A stretch of DNA of 64,000 nt from RDYJ01 sp034931405 (GCF_034931405.1 NZ_JAYGHA010000014.1:81261-145260); one strand, 5' to 3'. Shown: positions 7,599-16,295, counted from the stretch's first letter. A program made the numbers and translations. Notes: generated from the sequence alone by a model not told the origin.

Positions 7599-9179
7599 AT
7601 GTCTAAGGTTCTTGTTTCCGATCCGATTGATCAAGCTGGTATTGATATTCTTTCCCAAGTTGCGACAGTTGATGTCAAAACAGGTCTAAAACCAGCAGAA
7701 CTGATAGAAATTATTGGTGATTATGACGCGCTCATGATCCGTTCTGGAACTCGCGTCACTCAAGAAATTATTGAAGCTGGCACACAATTAAAAATTATTG
7801 GTCGTGCTGGTGTAGGTGTGGATAATGTGGATGTTCCGGCTGCTACCCGCAAAGGTATCGTAGTTGTTAATTCTCCTGAAGGAAACACCATTGCAGCGGC
7901 TGAACACGCACTGGCAATGATGTTATCCTTATCCCGTCATATTCCCGATGCCAATGCTTCTGTAAAAAGAGGAGAGTGGGATCGGAAAACTTTTGTAGGT
8001 GTGGAAGTATATAAGAAAACGCTCGGTGTTGTTGGGCTAGGTAAAATTGGCTCTCATGTTGCTACTGTAGCTAAAGCCATGGGGATGAAATTATTAGCCT
8101 ACGATCCCTTTATTTCCACAGAACGGGCTGAACAACTTGGTTGTCAGTTGGTAGATTTAGATTTACTGTTCCAACAAGCAGACTATATCACTTTACACAT
8201 CCCCAAAACCACAGAAACTGCCAATTTAATCAACGCTAAAACTTTAGCGAAGATGAAACCCACTGCTAAAATTATCAACTGCGCCCGTGGTGGTATCATT
8301 GATGAGGCAGCTTTGGCAGCAGCGGTTAAAGAGGGTAAAATCGGTGGCGCAGCGTTGGATGTGTTCGAGTCTGAACCACTGGGAGAATCTGATTTGCGAT
8401 CGCTGGGTAAAGAAGTGATCCTCACTCCGCACTTAGGTGCATCCACAACCGAAGCCCAGGTGAATGTAGCCATAGACGTAGCTGAACAAATCCGTGATGT
8501 TATTTTAGGACTTCCCGCCCGTTCTGCGGTCAACATTCCTGGACTCGGACCCGATATCCTGGAGGAACTCAAACCCTATATGCAGTTGGCGGAAACCTTG
8601 GGTAACTTGGTAGGACAACTAGCCGGTGGCAGGGTAGAAACACTGACGGTCAAACTACAGGGAGAACTGGCAACTAACAAAAGTCAGCCTTTAGTCATAG
8701 CGGCGCTGAAAGGACTACTTTACCAAGCCTTGCGGGAACGAGTAAATTATGTCAACGCCACTATAGAAGCCAAAGAAAGGGGAATTCGCGTCATTGAAAC
8801 CAGGGATGCCTCGGCGCGAGACTATGCAGGATCATTGCATTTGGAAGCTACAGGTACTTTAGGTACTCATTCTGTTACAGGTGCTTTATTGGGTGATAAG
8901 GAAATTCACTTAACTGATGTTGATGGTTTTCCGATTAATGTGCCACCTAGCAAATATATGCTGTTCACTCTGCACCGGGATATGCCGGGAATTATCGGTA
9001 AACTAGGTTCTTTACTTGGTAGTTTTAATGTGAATATTGCCAGTATGCAGGTAGGGCGAAAAATCGTCCGTGGCGATGCGGTAATGGCTTTGAGTATTGA
9101 TGATCCTTTACCCGATGGCATTTTGGATGAAATTAAACAAGTATCCGGTATTCGGGATGCGTATACAGTAACACTCTAA
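7599..9179 (+). CDS. serA: D-3-phosphoglycerate dehydrogenase
   Basis: Oxidises 3-phosphoglycerate to phosphohydroxypyruvate, the entry to serine synthesis, using NAD. The 526-residue length is that of the long (type I) enzymes. In order: substrate domain with GRAGVGVDNVDVPAATRKGI, Rossmann domain with GVVGLGKIGSHVA and the catalytic elements INCARGGIIDEAAL and LTPHLGAST, an intervening allosteric domain from about residue 310, and a C-terminal ACT domain from about 455 (LFTLHRDMPGIIGKLGSLLG) that would bind serine or another effector. The start ATG at 7599 fits the family N-terminus (MSKVLVSDPIDQAG). Housekeeping gene with no anomalies. Confidence 0.97.
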   Translation: MSKVLVSDPIDQAGIDILSQVATVDVKTGLKPAELIEIIGDYDALMIRSGTRVTQEIIEAGTQLKIIGRAGVGVDNVDVPAATRKGIVVVNSPEGNTIAAAEHALAMMLSLSRHIPDANASVKRGEWDRKTFVGVEVYKKTLGVVGLGKIGSHVATVAKAMGMKLLAYDPFISTERAEQLGCQLVDLDLLFQQADYITLHIPKTTETANLINAKTLAKMKPTAKIINCARGGIIDEAALAAAVKEGKIGGAALDVFESEPLGESDLRSLGKEVILTPHLGASTTEAQVNVAIDVAEQIRDVILGLPARSAVNIPGLGPDILEELKPYMQLAETLGNLVGQLAGGRVETLTVKLQGELATNKSQPLVIAALKGLLYQALRERVNYVNATIEAKERGIRVIETRDASARDYAGSLHLEATGTLGTHSVTGALLGDKEIHLTDVDGFPINVPPSKYMLFTLHRDMPGIIGKLGSLLGSFNVNIASMQVGRKIVRGDAVMALSIDDPLPDGILDEIKQVSGIRDAYTVTL

Positions 9180-9321
9180 ATTTTGGATTTTGGATTTTGG
9201 ATTTTGGATTGAACACAGGTAGTTAATTTATTGTTCTGTTTAATGAGCAATCATAAATCACCTATAGCCAATCTAAAATCTAAAATCTAAAATCTAAAAT
9301 CTAAAATCTAAAATCTAAAAT
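9180..9321. repeat. Heptamer tandem repeats between serA and prmA
   Basis: About four TTTTGGA units at 9180-9209 and about seven TCTAAAA units at 9271-9321, the latter ending a few bases before the prmA start codon. Confidence 0.9.
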
Positions 9322-9324
9322 TAT

Positions 9325-10245
9325 ATGGCAAACACCTGGTGGGAACTGAAAATTTTATGTGAACCAGACCTAGAAGATTGTATCTTTTGGCGACTGGAAG
9401 GTTTTGGCTGTCGTGGTACGGCCAGCGAAAGTAAGGGGAATTCTTCACTATTAAAGGCTTATTTGCCTAGCTTTCAAGCACAGCTACTGGATTTGTCGGC
9501 GTTGTCACTATGGTTGCGTCAAGATGCTTTATGTATAGGATTACCATCTCCACTGCTACACTGGGATTTAATTGATGAAGAAGATTGGGCTAGTAGCTGG
9601 AAACAGTATTGGCAACCTCAAGAAATAGGCGATCGCTTCTTGATTAATCCCGCATGGCTACCACTACCGGACTCATTAGAACGGTTAGTGATTCGCCTTG
9701 ATCCAGGCGTGGCTTTTGGTACGGGTAATCATGCTACAACACAGTTATGTTTAGAATCTCTAGAAATGCGCCTCAGTGAAGTACCAACAGCTTTCGTTAA
9801 TAATGAGGAAAAAAAAGAACCTTTGGTAATCGCAGATATTGGCTGTGGTTCAGGTATTCTTTCTATCGGTGCCATACTACTAGGTGCAAAGAAAGCTTAT
9901 GCTGTCGATACTGATCCCTTAGCGGTAAAATCAACTTTTAGCAATCGCGCTCTCAATGATATTAATTCAGAACAGTTGATTCCAGCCCAGGGTAGTGTAG
10001 ATATTTTAACAAAACTAATTGCCCAACCAGTTGATGGTATTGTCTGCAATATTTTGGCTGATGTAATTATTGAGTTAATTCCAGAAATGGGCGCTATTAT
10101 TAAACCTACTACCTGGGGTATATTTAGCGGTATTTTATTAGAACAATCTAAAGCTGTGGCTGATGTTTTAGAACAAAATGGCTGGGTTGTGGCTACTTTG
10201 TGGAAAAGAAAAGAATGGTGTTGTTTAAATGCAAGACGTTCTTAA
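9325..10245 (+). CDS. prmA: Ribosomal protein L11 methyltransferase
   Basis: SAM-dependent enzyme that methylates lysines and the N-terminus of ribosomal protein L11. The N-terminal third (MANTWWELKILCEPDLEDCI) is the L11-recognition domain. The catalytic domain carries DPGVAFGTGNHATTQLCLE, the SAM-binding motif VIADIGCGSGILSIGA, AVDTDPLAV, and the NPPF-equivalent IVCNILADVIIEL. At 306 residues it is of normal length. The ATG at 9325 follows a TCTAAAA repeat tract, leaving no room for a usual Shine-Dalgarno sequence. It is followed by GGAACAG and ACCAATT heptamer repeats to about 10345. Confidence 0.93.
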   Translation: MANTWWELKILCEPDLEDCIFWRLEGFGCRGTASESKGNSSLLKAYLPSFQAQLLDLSALSLWLRQDALCIGLPSPLLHWDLIDEEDWASSWKQYWQPQEIGDRFLINPAWLPLPDSLERLVIRLDPGVAFGTGNHATTQLCLESLEMRLSEVPTAFVNNEEKKEPLVIADIGCGSGILSIGAILLGAKKAYAVDTDPLAVKSTFSNRALNDINSEQLIPAQGSVDILTKLIAQPVDGIVCNILADVIIELIPEMGAIIKPTTWGIFSGILLEQSKAVADVLEQNGWVVATLWKRKEWCCLNARRS

Positions 10246-10350
10246 AAATAGGGAACAGGGAACAGGGAATAGGGAACAGGAAACAGGGAATAGGGAAGAT
10301 GTAATTTTTTCTTCTCCCCTATTACCAATTACCAATTACCAATCACCAGA

Positions 10351-10668
10351 TTAAATTAGGGTTTGCAAATGTTGTACTAACTGTGGTGCTTGAACTACAC
10401 CTTCAATTCTATCTACTGGTTGACCGTTCTTAAATAATACTAGGGTTGGTAAGGCAGCAATTCCATACTGACTTGCTAACTGGGTGTATTTTTCTGTGTC
10501 AATTTTGACAATCCGTAAACGGTCTCTCAATTGCAGGTTAACTTGTTCTAAAATTGGAATCATCATCTGACACGGACCGCACCAGTCAGCGTAAAAATCT
10601 ACTAATACTGGGATATCAGAACCAGATAGCATTTCTTCAAAACTATTAAATTCCCTTTTAGTTGTCAT
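10351..10668 (-). CDS. Thioredoxin
   Basis: A 105-residue thioredoxin with the redox-active WCGPC motif in VLVDFYADWCGPCQMMIPIL, the conserved cis-Pro in YGIAALPTLVLFKNGQPVDR and a normal C-terminus. It reduces disulphides in target proteins, in cyanobacteria including light-regulated enzymes of carbon metabolism. The ATG at 10668 (MTTKREFNSFEEML) is chosen over a TTG at 10683. It is transcribed towards prmA, with repeats between the two ends. The subtype (m, x or y) is not clear from the sequence alone, so no symbol is given. Confidence 0.95.
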   Translation of the reverse strand: MTTKREFNSFEEMLSGSDIPVLVDFYADWCGPCQMMIPILEQVNLQLRDRLRIVKIDTEKYTQLASQYGIAALPTLVLFKNGQPVDRIEGVVQAPQLVQHLQTLI

Positions 10669-11074
10669 GATGGTACACACCAATTTTTATTTGTTTGTTT
10701 TAATGGTAATTCTTAGGGTATAAAATCAGCGTAATTTTATGTTTTCTTGAGAAATGATCATTTCGGTTAATATTGGTTGATTTTCCAGATCAGAATCCGA
10801 TTATTAAGTTTTTTACTAAAAGCAGATAATTCTTTTTGATTTGTGTTAATCGAATTAATTAAATATTGAGTCTGTATTTATGTGTGATCATGAATTATCA
10901 AAATACTTGTATTAAGAGATACGGACGTAGGATAATTCAATTTTAAAAATGAGGAATCTTAATTCCTGTCACCCGTCACCTGTCACCTGTTCTCAATAAG
11001 AGTGCGATCGCTGACGTTATTAGGGACGGTGGCGCGATAAAATTTGAAAACAATAAATTGTGATAAAGGTCTAA
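10669..11074. other. Divergent intergenic region, no gene seen
   Basis: About 400 bases between the thioredoxin and pdhB starts, AT-rich, with three CACCTGT-type repeats near 10966-10990 and one HIP1 site at 11004. It should contain promoters in both directions, none of which I can place with confidence. Confidence 0.5.
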
Positions 11075-12058
11075 ATGGCAGAAACACTATTTTTCAACGC
11101 TCTGCGGGAAGCCATCGATGAAGAAATGTCCCGCGACTCTAGCGTATTTGTTCTTGGTGAAGACGTAGGACACTATGGCGGTTCTTATAAAGTTACCAAA
11201 GACCTATGCAAAAAGTATGGTGATCTGCGAGTCTTAGATACCCCCATTGCGGAAAATAGCTTTACAGGTTTGGCTGTAGGTGCGGCAATGACTGGGTTAA
11301 GACCTATCATTGAAGGCATGAACATGGGCTTTCTGCTCCTAGCTTTCAACCAAATTTCTAATAACGCGGGTATGCTACGCTACACTTCTGGCGGTAACTT
11401 TAAAATCCCGATGGTAATTCGTGGACCTGGGGGTGTGGGTAAACAGCTAGGTGCAGAACATTCCCAACGACTAGAAGCTTATTTTCAAGCAGTTCCAGGA
11501 TTAAAGATTGTGGCTTGTTCCACACCTTACAACGCTAAAGGGTTATTGAAAGCCGCTATCCGCGATGATAACCCAGTGTTATTTTTTGAACACGTTTTAC
11601 TTTACAACTTAAAAGAAAATCTGCCAGAAACAGAATACATACTACCACTGGATAAAGCAGAAGTAGTCCGCAAGGGTAAAGACGTGACAATTCTTACCTA
11701 TTCTCGGATGCGGTATCATGTATTGCAAGCCGTCAAAACTTTGGAAAAACAAGGATACGATCCAGAAGTTATTGATTTGATATCTCTTAAGCCTCTAGAT
11801 TTTGATACTATTGGTGCTTCCATACGGAAAACCCACCGTGTGGTGATTGTGGAAGAGTGTATGAGAACTGGTGGTATTGGCGCAGAATTGACTGCATCCA
11901 TCAATGACAGGTTATTTGATGAATTAGATGCGCCTGTACTGCGGCTTTCTTCCCAAGATATTCCTACACCTTACAACGGTAATTTGGAACGGTTAACAAT
12001 TGTGCAACCAGAGCAAATTGTCGAAGCAGTGCAGAAAATGGTGGCTTTGCGAGTTTAG
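11075..12058 (+). CDS. pdhB: Pyruvate dehydrogenase E1 component, beta subunit
   Basis: Beta subunit of the heterotetrameric E1 of the pyruvate dehydrogenase complex, which uses thiamine diphosphate to decarboxylate pyruvate for acetyl-CoA synthesis. The 327 residues begin MAETLFFNALREAIDEEM. They contain VLGEDVGHYGGSYKVTKDL, DTPIAENSFTGLAVGAAMTG, IRGPGGVGKQLGAEHSQ and IVEECMRTGGIGAELTASI, all family hallmarks. The alpha subunit is not adjacent, which is usual in cyanobacteria. It is followed after about 150 bases of repeats by secD on the same strand. Confidence 0.96.
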   Translation: MAETLFFNALREAIDEEMSRDSSVFVLGEDVGHYGGSYKVTKDLCKKYGDLRVLDTPIAENSFTGLAVGAAMTGLRPIIEGMNMGFLLLAFNQISNNAGMLRYTSGGNFKIPMVIRGPGGVGKQLGAEHSQRLEAYFQAVPGLKIVACSTPYNAKGLLKAAIRDDNPVLFFEHVLLYNLKENLPETEYILPLDKAEVVRKGKDVTILTYSRMRYHVLQAVKTLEKQGYDPEVIDLISLKPLDFDTIGASIRKTHRVVIVEECMRTGGIGAELTASINDRLFDELDAPVLRLSSQDIPTPYNGNLERLTIVQPEQIVEAVQKMVALRV

Positions 12059-12116
12059 AAGATAGGTGATAGGTAATGGGTGATAGGTAATGGGTAATAG
12101 AAAGAATCAATTAACT

Positions 12117-12152
12117 GTTCCCTGTTCCCTGTTCCCTGTTCCCTGTTCCCTG
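12117..12152. repeat. Heptamer tandem repeat CCCTGTT
   Basis: About five copies between pdhB and secD, preceded by ATAGGTAATGGGTG-like units at 12064-12100. Confidence 0.9.
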
Positions 12153-12214
12153 ACTCCTGTGAAATCTTCTACTCAAACCTGACAAAAAGAACGTTATTAT
12201 AGCCTTTGTCAGTT

Positions 12215-13639
12215 ATGAGTGATGGTATGCAAAAACAGCGATCGCTATTAGCATTAATTGTAGTTTTGGTAATTGCCGCTATAACGGTGATTGCAACAAT
12301 TCCAGTACCTTTAGGGCTGGACTTGCGGGGAGGATCACAGCTGACAATTCAGGTGAAAACAACCGAAGAAATTAAGGAAATCACCGAACGCGAATTGGAA
12401 GCAGTCAAGAAAGTAGTGGAAGGCCGTATTAATGGTCTCGGTGTTTCTGAACCAGTAATTCAAACAGTAGGTAATGATAAAATTTTAGTGCAGTTACCTG
12501 GGGTGAATGATCCCGAACAAGCAGAACGGGTACTAGGGGGTACAGCACAGTTAGAATTTCGGACTCAAAAGGCGGATACAGACACTCAACTACTGGCTTT
12601 TAGAGTGTCAGAAACAGAACTCAAAAATAAGCAGGAAGAGTTAAGAAAATCACAGGATCAAGCAGCTATTGATGAAAATCAAGCAGAATTAAAGAAAAAT
12701 CAGCAAGCGATCGCCGAATTATTTGCAAGCACTAACCCACCATTAACTGGTAAATATCTCAAAGATGCTCAAGGAGAACCTACCCAAGGCAATAATTGGA
12801 ATGTTGCTATTCGCTTCGATCCCAAGGGTGGTGAACTATTTGCAGATTTGACTAAAAAGTTAGCAGGTACAGGTCGCGCTATTGGTATTTTTCTGGATAA
12901 TGAATTAATTAGTTCTCCCACAGTCGGTCCAGAATTTGCTGCGACTGGTATTACTGGTGGTGCTGCGGTGATTACAGGACGTTTTCAGGCAGAAGAAGCC
13001 AATAACTTAGGTGTACAGTTACGAGGTGGCGCGTTACCCGTACCTGTGGAAATTGCTGAAAGAAGAACAGTGGGCGCGACTTTGGGTAAAGATAGTATTA
13101 AAAGCAGCATTTATGCTGGTATCGGTGGTCTGGTTTTGGTATTAATTTTTATGGTGGTTTATTATAGACTGCCAGGACTGATTGCTGATTTTTCACTAGT
13201 AATCTACTCCCTTTTCACTTGGGCTACATTTGCTTTGTTAGGTGTCACCCTGACTTTGCCAGGAATAGCGGGTTTTATTCTCAGTATTGGTATGGCGGTT
13301 GATGCCAACGTGTTAATTTTTGAACGCACAAGGGAAGAATTACGAGCAGGTAAATCTTTGTATCGGTCTGTAGAATCTGGTTTTTATCGGGCATTTTCCA
13401 GTATTTTAGATAGTAATGTTACTACCTGGATTGCTTGCGCTGCCCTATTTTGGTTAGGTTCTGGGTTAGTTAAAGGTTTTGCCCTCACCTTAGCTTTAGG
13501 GGTAGCAGTGAGTATGTTTACTGCTATTACCTGTAGTCGCACTTTAATGTTTTTAGCTGTTTCCATTCCCTCATTGCGGAAAACAGAACTCTACTGTCCT
13601 AACCTGACAGCAGCAAATAAAGCGGAGGTGGCTAGATGA
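12215..13639 (+). CDS. secD: Protein translocase subunit SecD
   Basis: RND-family membrane subunit that uses the proton gradient to pull preproteins through SecYEG; in cyanobacteria it acts at thylakoid and plasma membranes. The N-terminal transmembrane helix (RSLLALIVVLVIAAITVIA) is followed by the conserved IPVPLGLDLRGGSQLTIQV, a periplasmic P1 domain, and a block of five helices starting near SIYAGIGGLVLVLIFMVVYY with GMAVDANVLIFERTREEL. Start chosen at ATG 12215 (MSDGMQKQ); the ATG at 12227 (MQKQRSLL) is equally possible. It overlaps secF by four bases (ATGA), so the two are translationally coupled. Confidence 0.96.
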   Translation: MSDGMQKQRSLLALIVVLVIAAITVIATIPVPLGLDLRGGSQLTIQVKTTEEIKEITERELEAVKKVVEGRINGLGVSEPVIQTVGNDKILVQLPGVNDPEQAERVLGGTAQLEFRTQKADTDTQLLAFRVSETELKNKQEELRKSQDQAAIDENQAELKKNQQAIAELFASTNPPLTGKYLKDAQGEPTQGNNWNVAIRFDPKGGELFADLTKKLAGTGRAIGIFLDNELISSPTVGPEFAATGITGGAAVITGRFQAEEANNLGVQLRGGALPVPVEIAERRTVGATLGKDSIKSSIYAGIGGLVLVLIFMVVYYRLPGLIADFSLVIYSLFTWATFALLGVTLTLPGIAGFILSIGMAVDANVLIFERTREELRAGKSLYRSVESGFYRAFSSILDSNVTTWIACAALFWLGSGLVKGFALTLALGVAVSMFTAITCSRTLMFLAVSIPSLRKTELYCPNLTAANKAEVAR

Positions 13640-14613
13640 CACTACATATTAACAAATGGCGGAATCTTTGGTGGACTATTTCTGCCGCTGTTATTCTTAG
13701 CGGTATCATCTCAATGGTGATATCCTGGCAAAATCCCAACATTAAAGCACCTCTGCGTCCTGGTTTAGATTTTATCGGTGGGACACGCTTACAGTTAGTT
13801 CGGGACTGTAGCCTACCTGGTAACTGTGACAACCCAATAGATATTAATGCTGTGCGGGAAGTTGCTAAAGACCAGGAACTAGGAGATAGTAGTATTCAAT
13901 TAATCTCGGAAAATGGCCAAGAAAATGGCATCACTATTCGCACCAAAAACCTGGAAACCGACCAGCGTACTAATTTACAAACTGCTTTAAGTGAAAAAAT
14001 TGGTACTTTTGACCCGCAAAAAAATCAAATTGACTCTGTTGGTCCGACATTAGGAAAAGAACTATTTAGGACTGGGATTGTAGCTTTAATAGTTTCCTTT
14101 ATAGGTATTATTATCTACTTGAGCTTCCGCTTCCAATGGGATTATGCTGTTTTTGCGATCGTTGCTACATTTCACGATGTCTTCATTACAGCAGGGATAT
14201 TCTCAATTTTGGGTTTGGTTGCAGGTGTAGAAGTAGATAGCCTATTTATTGTCGCCTTGCTGACTATCACAGGTTTCTCTGTTAATGATACGGTTGTAAT
14301 TTATGACCGGATTCGGGAAACTATAAAAACCAATCCCCAAAAACCAATTGCAGAAATTGTTGATGATTCTGTCAATCAAACTTTGTCCAGGTCAATCAAC
14401 ACTAGCTTAACAAGTATGCTGTCGTTATTTGCTATTTTCCTATTTGGTGGGGAAACGTTGAAATATTTTTCTCTGGCTTTAATTATTGGCTTTGTAGCAG
14501 GTGGTTATTCCAGTATTTTCGTTGCTAGTACGCTTCTGACTTGGTGGCGAGAGCGCAATGAAAAATATACAATAGATACAATTGATACATCCATCGGATC
14601 TCAGGACAGTTAA
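13636..14613 (+). CDS. secF: Protein translocase subunit SecF
   Basis: Partner of SecD in the SecDF auxiliary translocase. The 325 residues begin with a transmembrane helix (WWTISAAVILSGIISMVIS), then the signature RPGLDFIGGTRLQLV, a small periplasmic domain, and five C-terminal helices with FHDVFITAGIFSILGL, GFSVNDTVVIYDRIRE and NTSLTSMLSLFAIFLFGG. Its ATG overlaps the secD stop codon. A 138-residue membrane protein follows 55 bases downstream on the same strand and may be co-transcribed. Confidence 0.96.
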   Translation: MTLHINKWRNLWWTISAAVILSGIISMVISWQNPNIKAPLRPGLDFIGGTRLQLVRDCSLPGNCDNPIDINAVREVAKDQELGDSSIQLISENGQENGITIRTKNLETDQRTNLQTALSEKIGTFDPQKNQIDSVGPTLGKELFRTGIVALIVSFIGIIIYLSFRFQWDYAVFAIVATFHDVFITAGIFSILGLVAGVEVDSLFIVALLTITGFSVNDTVVIYDRIRETIKTNPQKPIAEIVDDSVNQTLSRSINTSLTSMLSLFAIFLFGGETLKYFSLALIIGFVAGGYSSIFVASTLLTWWRERNEKYTIDTIDTSIGSQDS

Positions 14614-14668
14614 CCCAGGCTTGCTTGAGGCTTTAAAAACCTATCTCACCAGTCTTCAATGACGACCT

Positions 14669-15085
14669 ATGGAACTACAGGAAGAACCACCAATTAATAA
14701 CTCAAGCGTTGACAAATCTGATGCTGCTTTTATTGAGCAAGTACAGAGGTTACACCAGCTAACAGTATTGGGTAGGTGGATATTTGCTGGATGTTTATGG
14801 TTGACGATTGCTCCTCTTTGCCTGTGGAATTTACGTACAGAATTTGTATTGTGGAAGCAATATTTTACCTGGGCAGCAGTGCGGTATGGACTTGTTTTCC
14901 ATCCCCTGTCTACCCTGGGGTTAGCTTTTTGTATTGGGATGACGGTTTCTGTTTTGGTGTGGCAAAGTCGCAATATTTTGCTAGGACTACCACAACCGGA
15001 AAAACAACGTTTAGAAAAACAAGTTTGTCGCATACGTCAGCAGGGACCGACTCATCCTCTTTGGAAGTTTGTAATTAATTCCTAG
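14669..15085 (+). CDS. Conserved cyanobacterial membrane protein of unknown function
   Basis: A 138-residue protein with a polar N-terminus, then two probable membrane helices at about residues 36-53 (WIFAGCLWLTIAPLCLW) and 83-98 (LGLAFCIGMTVSVLVW), and a basic C-terminal tail (KQRLEKQVCRIRQQGPTHPLW). I do not recognise a named domain. It lies 55 bases behind secF on the same strand and may be in its operon. The alternative frame over the same bases is a shadow. Reality as a gene is supported by the membrane helices and the operon-like spacing. Confidence 0.7.
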   Translation: MELQEEPPINNSSVDKSDAAFIEQVQRLHQLTVLGRWIFAGCLWLTIAPLCLWNLRTEFVLWKQYFTWAAVRYGLVFHPLSTLGLAFCIGMTVSVLVWQSRNILLGLPQPEKQRLEKQVCRIRQQGPTHPLWKFVINS

Positions 15086-15116
15086 TCTGAATCAGGATTT
15101 TTATTGTCTGAATTAG

Positions 15117-15217
15117 GACATCCTGATGCAGACAAATAATCAAATCAACACTTGACAAAATCCCCAGATTGTTTTATCCTTATGTTATGAGTGGGAAAGT
15201 GTGCGCCCATATATATA
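15117..15217 (+). repeat. Promoter-bearing repeat, copy 1
   Basis: About 100 bases made of a TCCTGATGCAGACA block, a TTGACA/TATCCT promoter, then TTATGTTATGAGTGG and a GTGCGCCCATATATATA end. Copies 2 (15271-15370) and 3 (16395-16481, inverted) share every block in the same order. Together they bracket the FGE gene. Confidence 0.75.
15152..15180 (+). promoter_or_regulatory. Consensus-like sigma-70 promoter in repeat copy 1
   Basis: TTGACA at 15152-15157, exactly 17 bases, TATCCT at 15175-15180. The same 17-base spacing is kept in all three repeat copies although the spacer sequence differs. Confidence 0.55.
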
Positions 15218-15270
15218 GGCTTTGCAACCACCAACATTATTATTTTCCTCTTTATCCTGAAAATCCTCAA

Positions 15271-15370
15271 ATCCTGGACATCCTGATTCTGACAATTTAG
15301 ACTTGACAAAGCTCAAAGCTTGAGTTATCCTTATTGTTATAGGTGGAAAATAGTGCGCCCATATATATAT
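15271..15370 (+). repeat. Promoter-bearing repeat, copy 2
   Basis: Same blocks as copy 1: TCCTGATTCTGACA, TTGACA/TATCCT, TTATTGTTATAGGTGG, GTGCGCCCATATATATA. It ends immediately where the kinase remnant begins. Confidence 0.75.
15303..15331 (+). promoter_or_regulatory. Consensus-like sigma-70 promoter in repeat copy 2
   Basis: TTGACA at 15303-15308, 17 bases, TATCCT at 15326-15331. It points at the FGE gene 120 bases downstream and is the best candidate promoter for it. Confidence 0.6.
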
Positions 15371-15457
15371 GCTAATGCCAAAACTCCGGTTTTTGCACCA
15401 CCAGAACAATTTGAAAATAGAAGTAATTTCACTCCGGCTTTAGATATTTATGCTTAA
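15371..15457 (+). pseudogene. Remnant of a Ser/Thr protein kinase (activation segment)
   Basis: A 28-codon scrap reading TPVFAPPEQFENRSN then FTPALDIYA and a stop. TPVFAPPEQ matches the TPGYAPPEQ (APE) motif, and the ALDIYA that follows matches subdomain IX of cyanobacterial Pkn kinases. Nothing kinase-like lies upstream, where repeat copy 2 takes over directly. The FGE frame starts in a different frame inside this scrap. Fusions of kinase and FGE domains are known in Nostocales, so this looks like the ruin of the kinase half of such a fusion. Confidence 0.65.
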
Positions 15458-16295
15458 CCTGAAAACTTTCACTTTTGAAGTTGTCACCACCAACAATAAA
15501 GGAAGCATTATCAACAAACGCAACCAGTCAGCAAATTACTTTGTGGAAGATTTGGGAAATGGAGTGATGTTGGAAATGGTGGAAATACCCGCAGGAACAT
15601 TTTACATGGGTTCACCGGAAAATGAAGAGGGAAGACTCGCTAGTGAAAGTCCCCAACATCAAGTTACTGTTCCCAGCTTCTTTATCGGTAAATATCCTTT
15701 GACTCAAGCACAATATCAAGCTATCACGAGAAATAACCCTGCTTACTTCAAAGGTAGTGGTTCGACTCCGCTCACCAACCATCGTCCTGTTGAATGTGTG
15801 ACTTGGAATGATGCAGTTAGATTTTGTGAAAAGTTAAGTCAAAAAACAGGTAAAAACTATAAGTTGCCCAGTGAGGCACAATGGGAGTATGCTTGTAGGG
15901 CGGGAACAACTACACCTTTTTATTTTGGTGAAAGTATTACCCCAGATTTGGTAAACTATGATGGTAGACGGGCTTACGCCGATGCACCGACAGGTAAATA
16001 TCGACAACAAACCACTGATGTAGGTTCTTTTCCCCCTAATGCTTTTGGTTTGTATGATATGCACGGGAATGTGTGGGAATGGTGTGAAGATGACTGGCAG
16101 AAAAATTATATAAATGCGCCTACAAATGGTAGTGCTTTGATTAATCTAGGCAATATGAAGATAGTGCGCGGTGGTTCGTGGAACGACGATCCTGATAGTT
16201 GCTATTCTGCTTGTCGCGGCAACGACTTCCTTCTCAGCTACGACTACGATATCGGTTTTCGGGTTGTTTGTAGTGGTGCGACGAGGAATTTGTAG
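15450..16295 (+). CDS. FGE-sulfatase (SUMF1/EgtB-like) domain protein, candidate DGR variable protein
   Basis: A 281-residue protein. Residues 1-40 are a linker (TFEVVTTNNKGSIINKRNQ). From about 35 the FGE-sulfatase domain runs with EDLGNGVMLEMVEIPAGTFY, SPQHQVTVPSFFIGKYPLTQ, KLPSEAQWEYACRAGTTTPF and DMHGNVWEWCEDDW, ending in the C-type-lectin-fold tail GGSWNDDPDSC...IGFRVVCSG. In cyanobacteria this fold is the usual target of diversity-generating retroelements, acting as a binding rather than an oxidase domain. The Cys pair typical of true formylglycine generation is not evident. The start at ATG 15450 follows a TAG in frame at 15441; the upstream kinase scrap is in another frame. The final 40 codons bear the mark of adenine mutagenesis (see next feature). 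Confidence 0.9.
   Translation: MLNLKTFTFEVVTTNNKGSIINKRNQSANYFVEDLGNGVMLEMVEIPAGTFYMGSPENEEGRLASESPQHQVTVPSFFIGKYPLTQAQYQAITRNNPAYFKGSGSTPLTNHRPVECVTWNDAVRFCEKLSQKTGKNYKLPSEAQWEYACRAGTTTPFYFGESITPDLVNYDGRRAYADAPTGKYRQQTTDVGSFPPNAFGLYDMHGNVWEWCEDDWQKNYINAPTNGSALINLGNMKIVRGGSWNDDPDSCYSACRGNDFLLSYDYDIGFRVVCSGATRNL
16169..16283 (+). other. Candidate DGR variable region (VR)
   Basis: From N245 to F270 all 26 codons end in C or T. The run GGC AAC GAC TTC CTT CTC AGC is followed by TAC GAC TAC GAT, which is what one expects if AAC/AAT codons of a template repeat had their adenines replaced. The flanks GGTTCGTGGAAC and ATCGGTTTTCGGGTTGT match the invariant ends of cyanobacterial DGR repeats as I recall them. 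No template repeat or reverse transcriptase is visible in this window, so it would be a target served from elsewhere in the genome. Confidence 0.7.
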
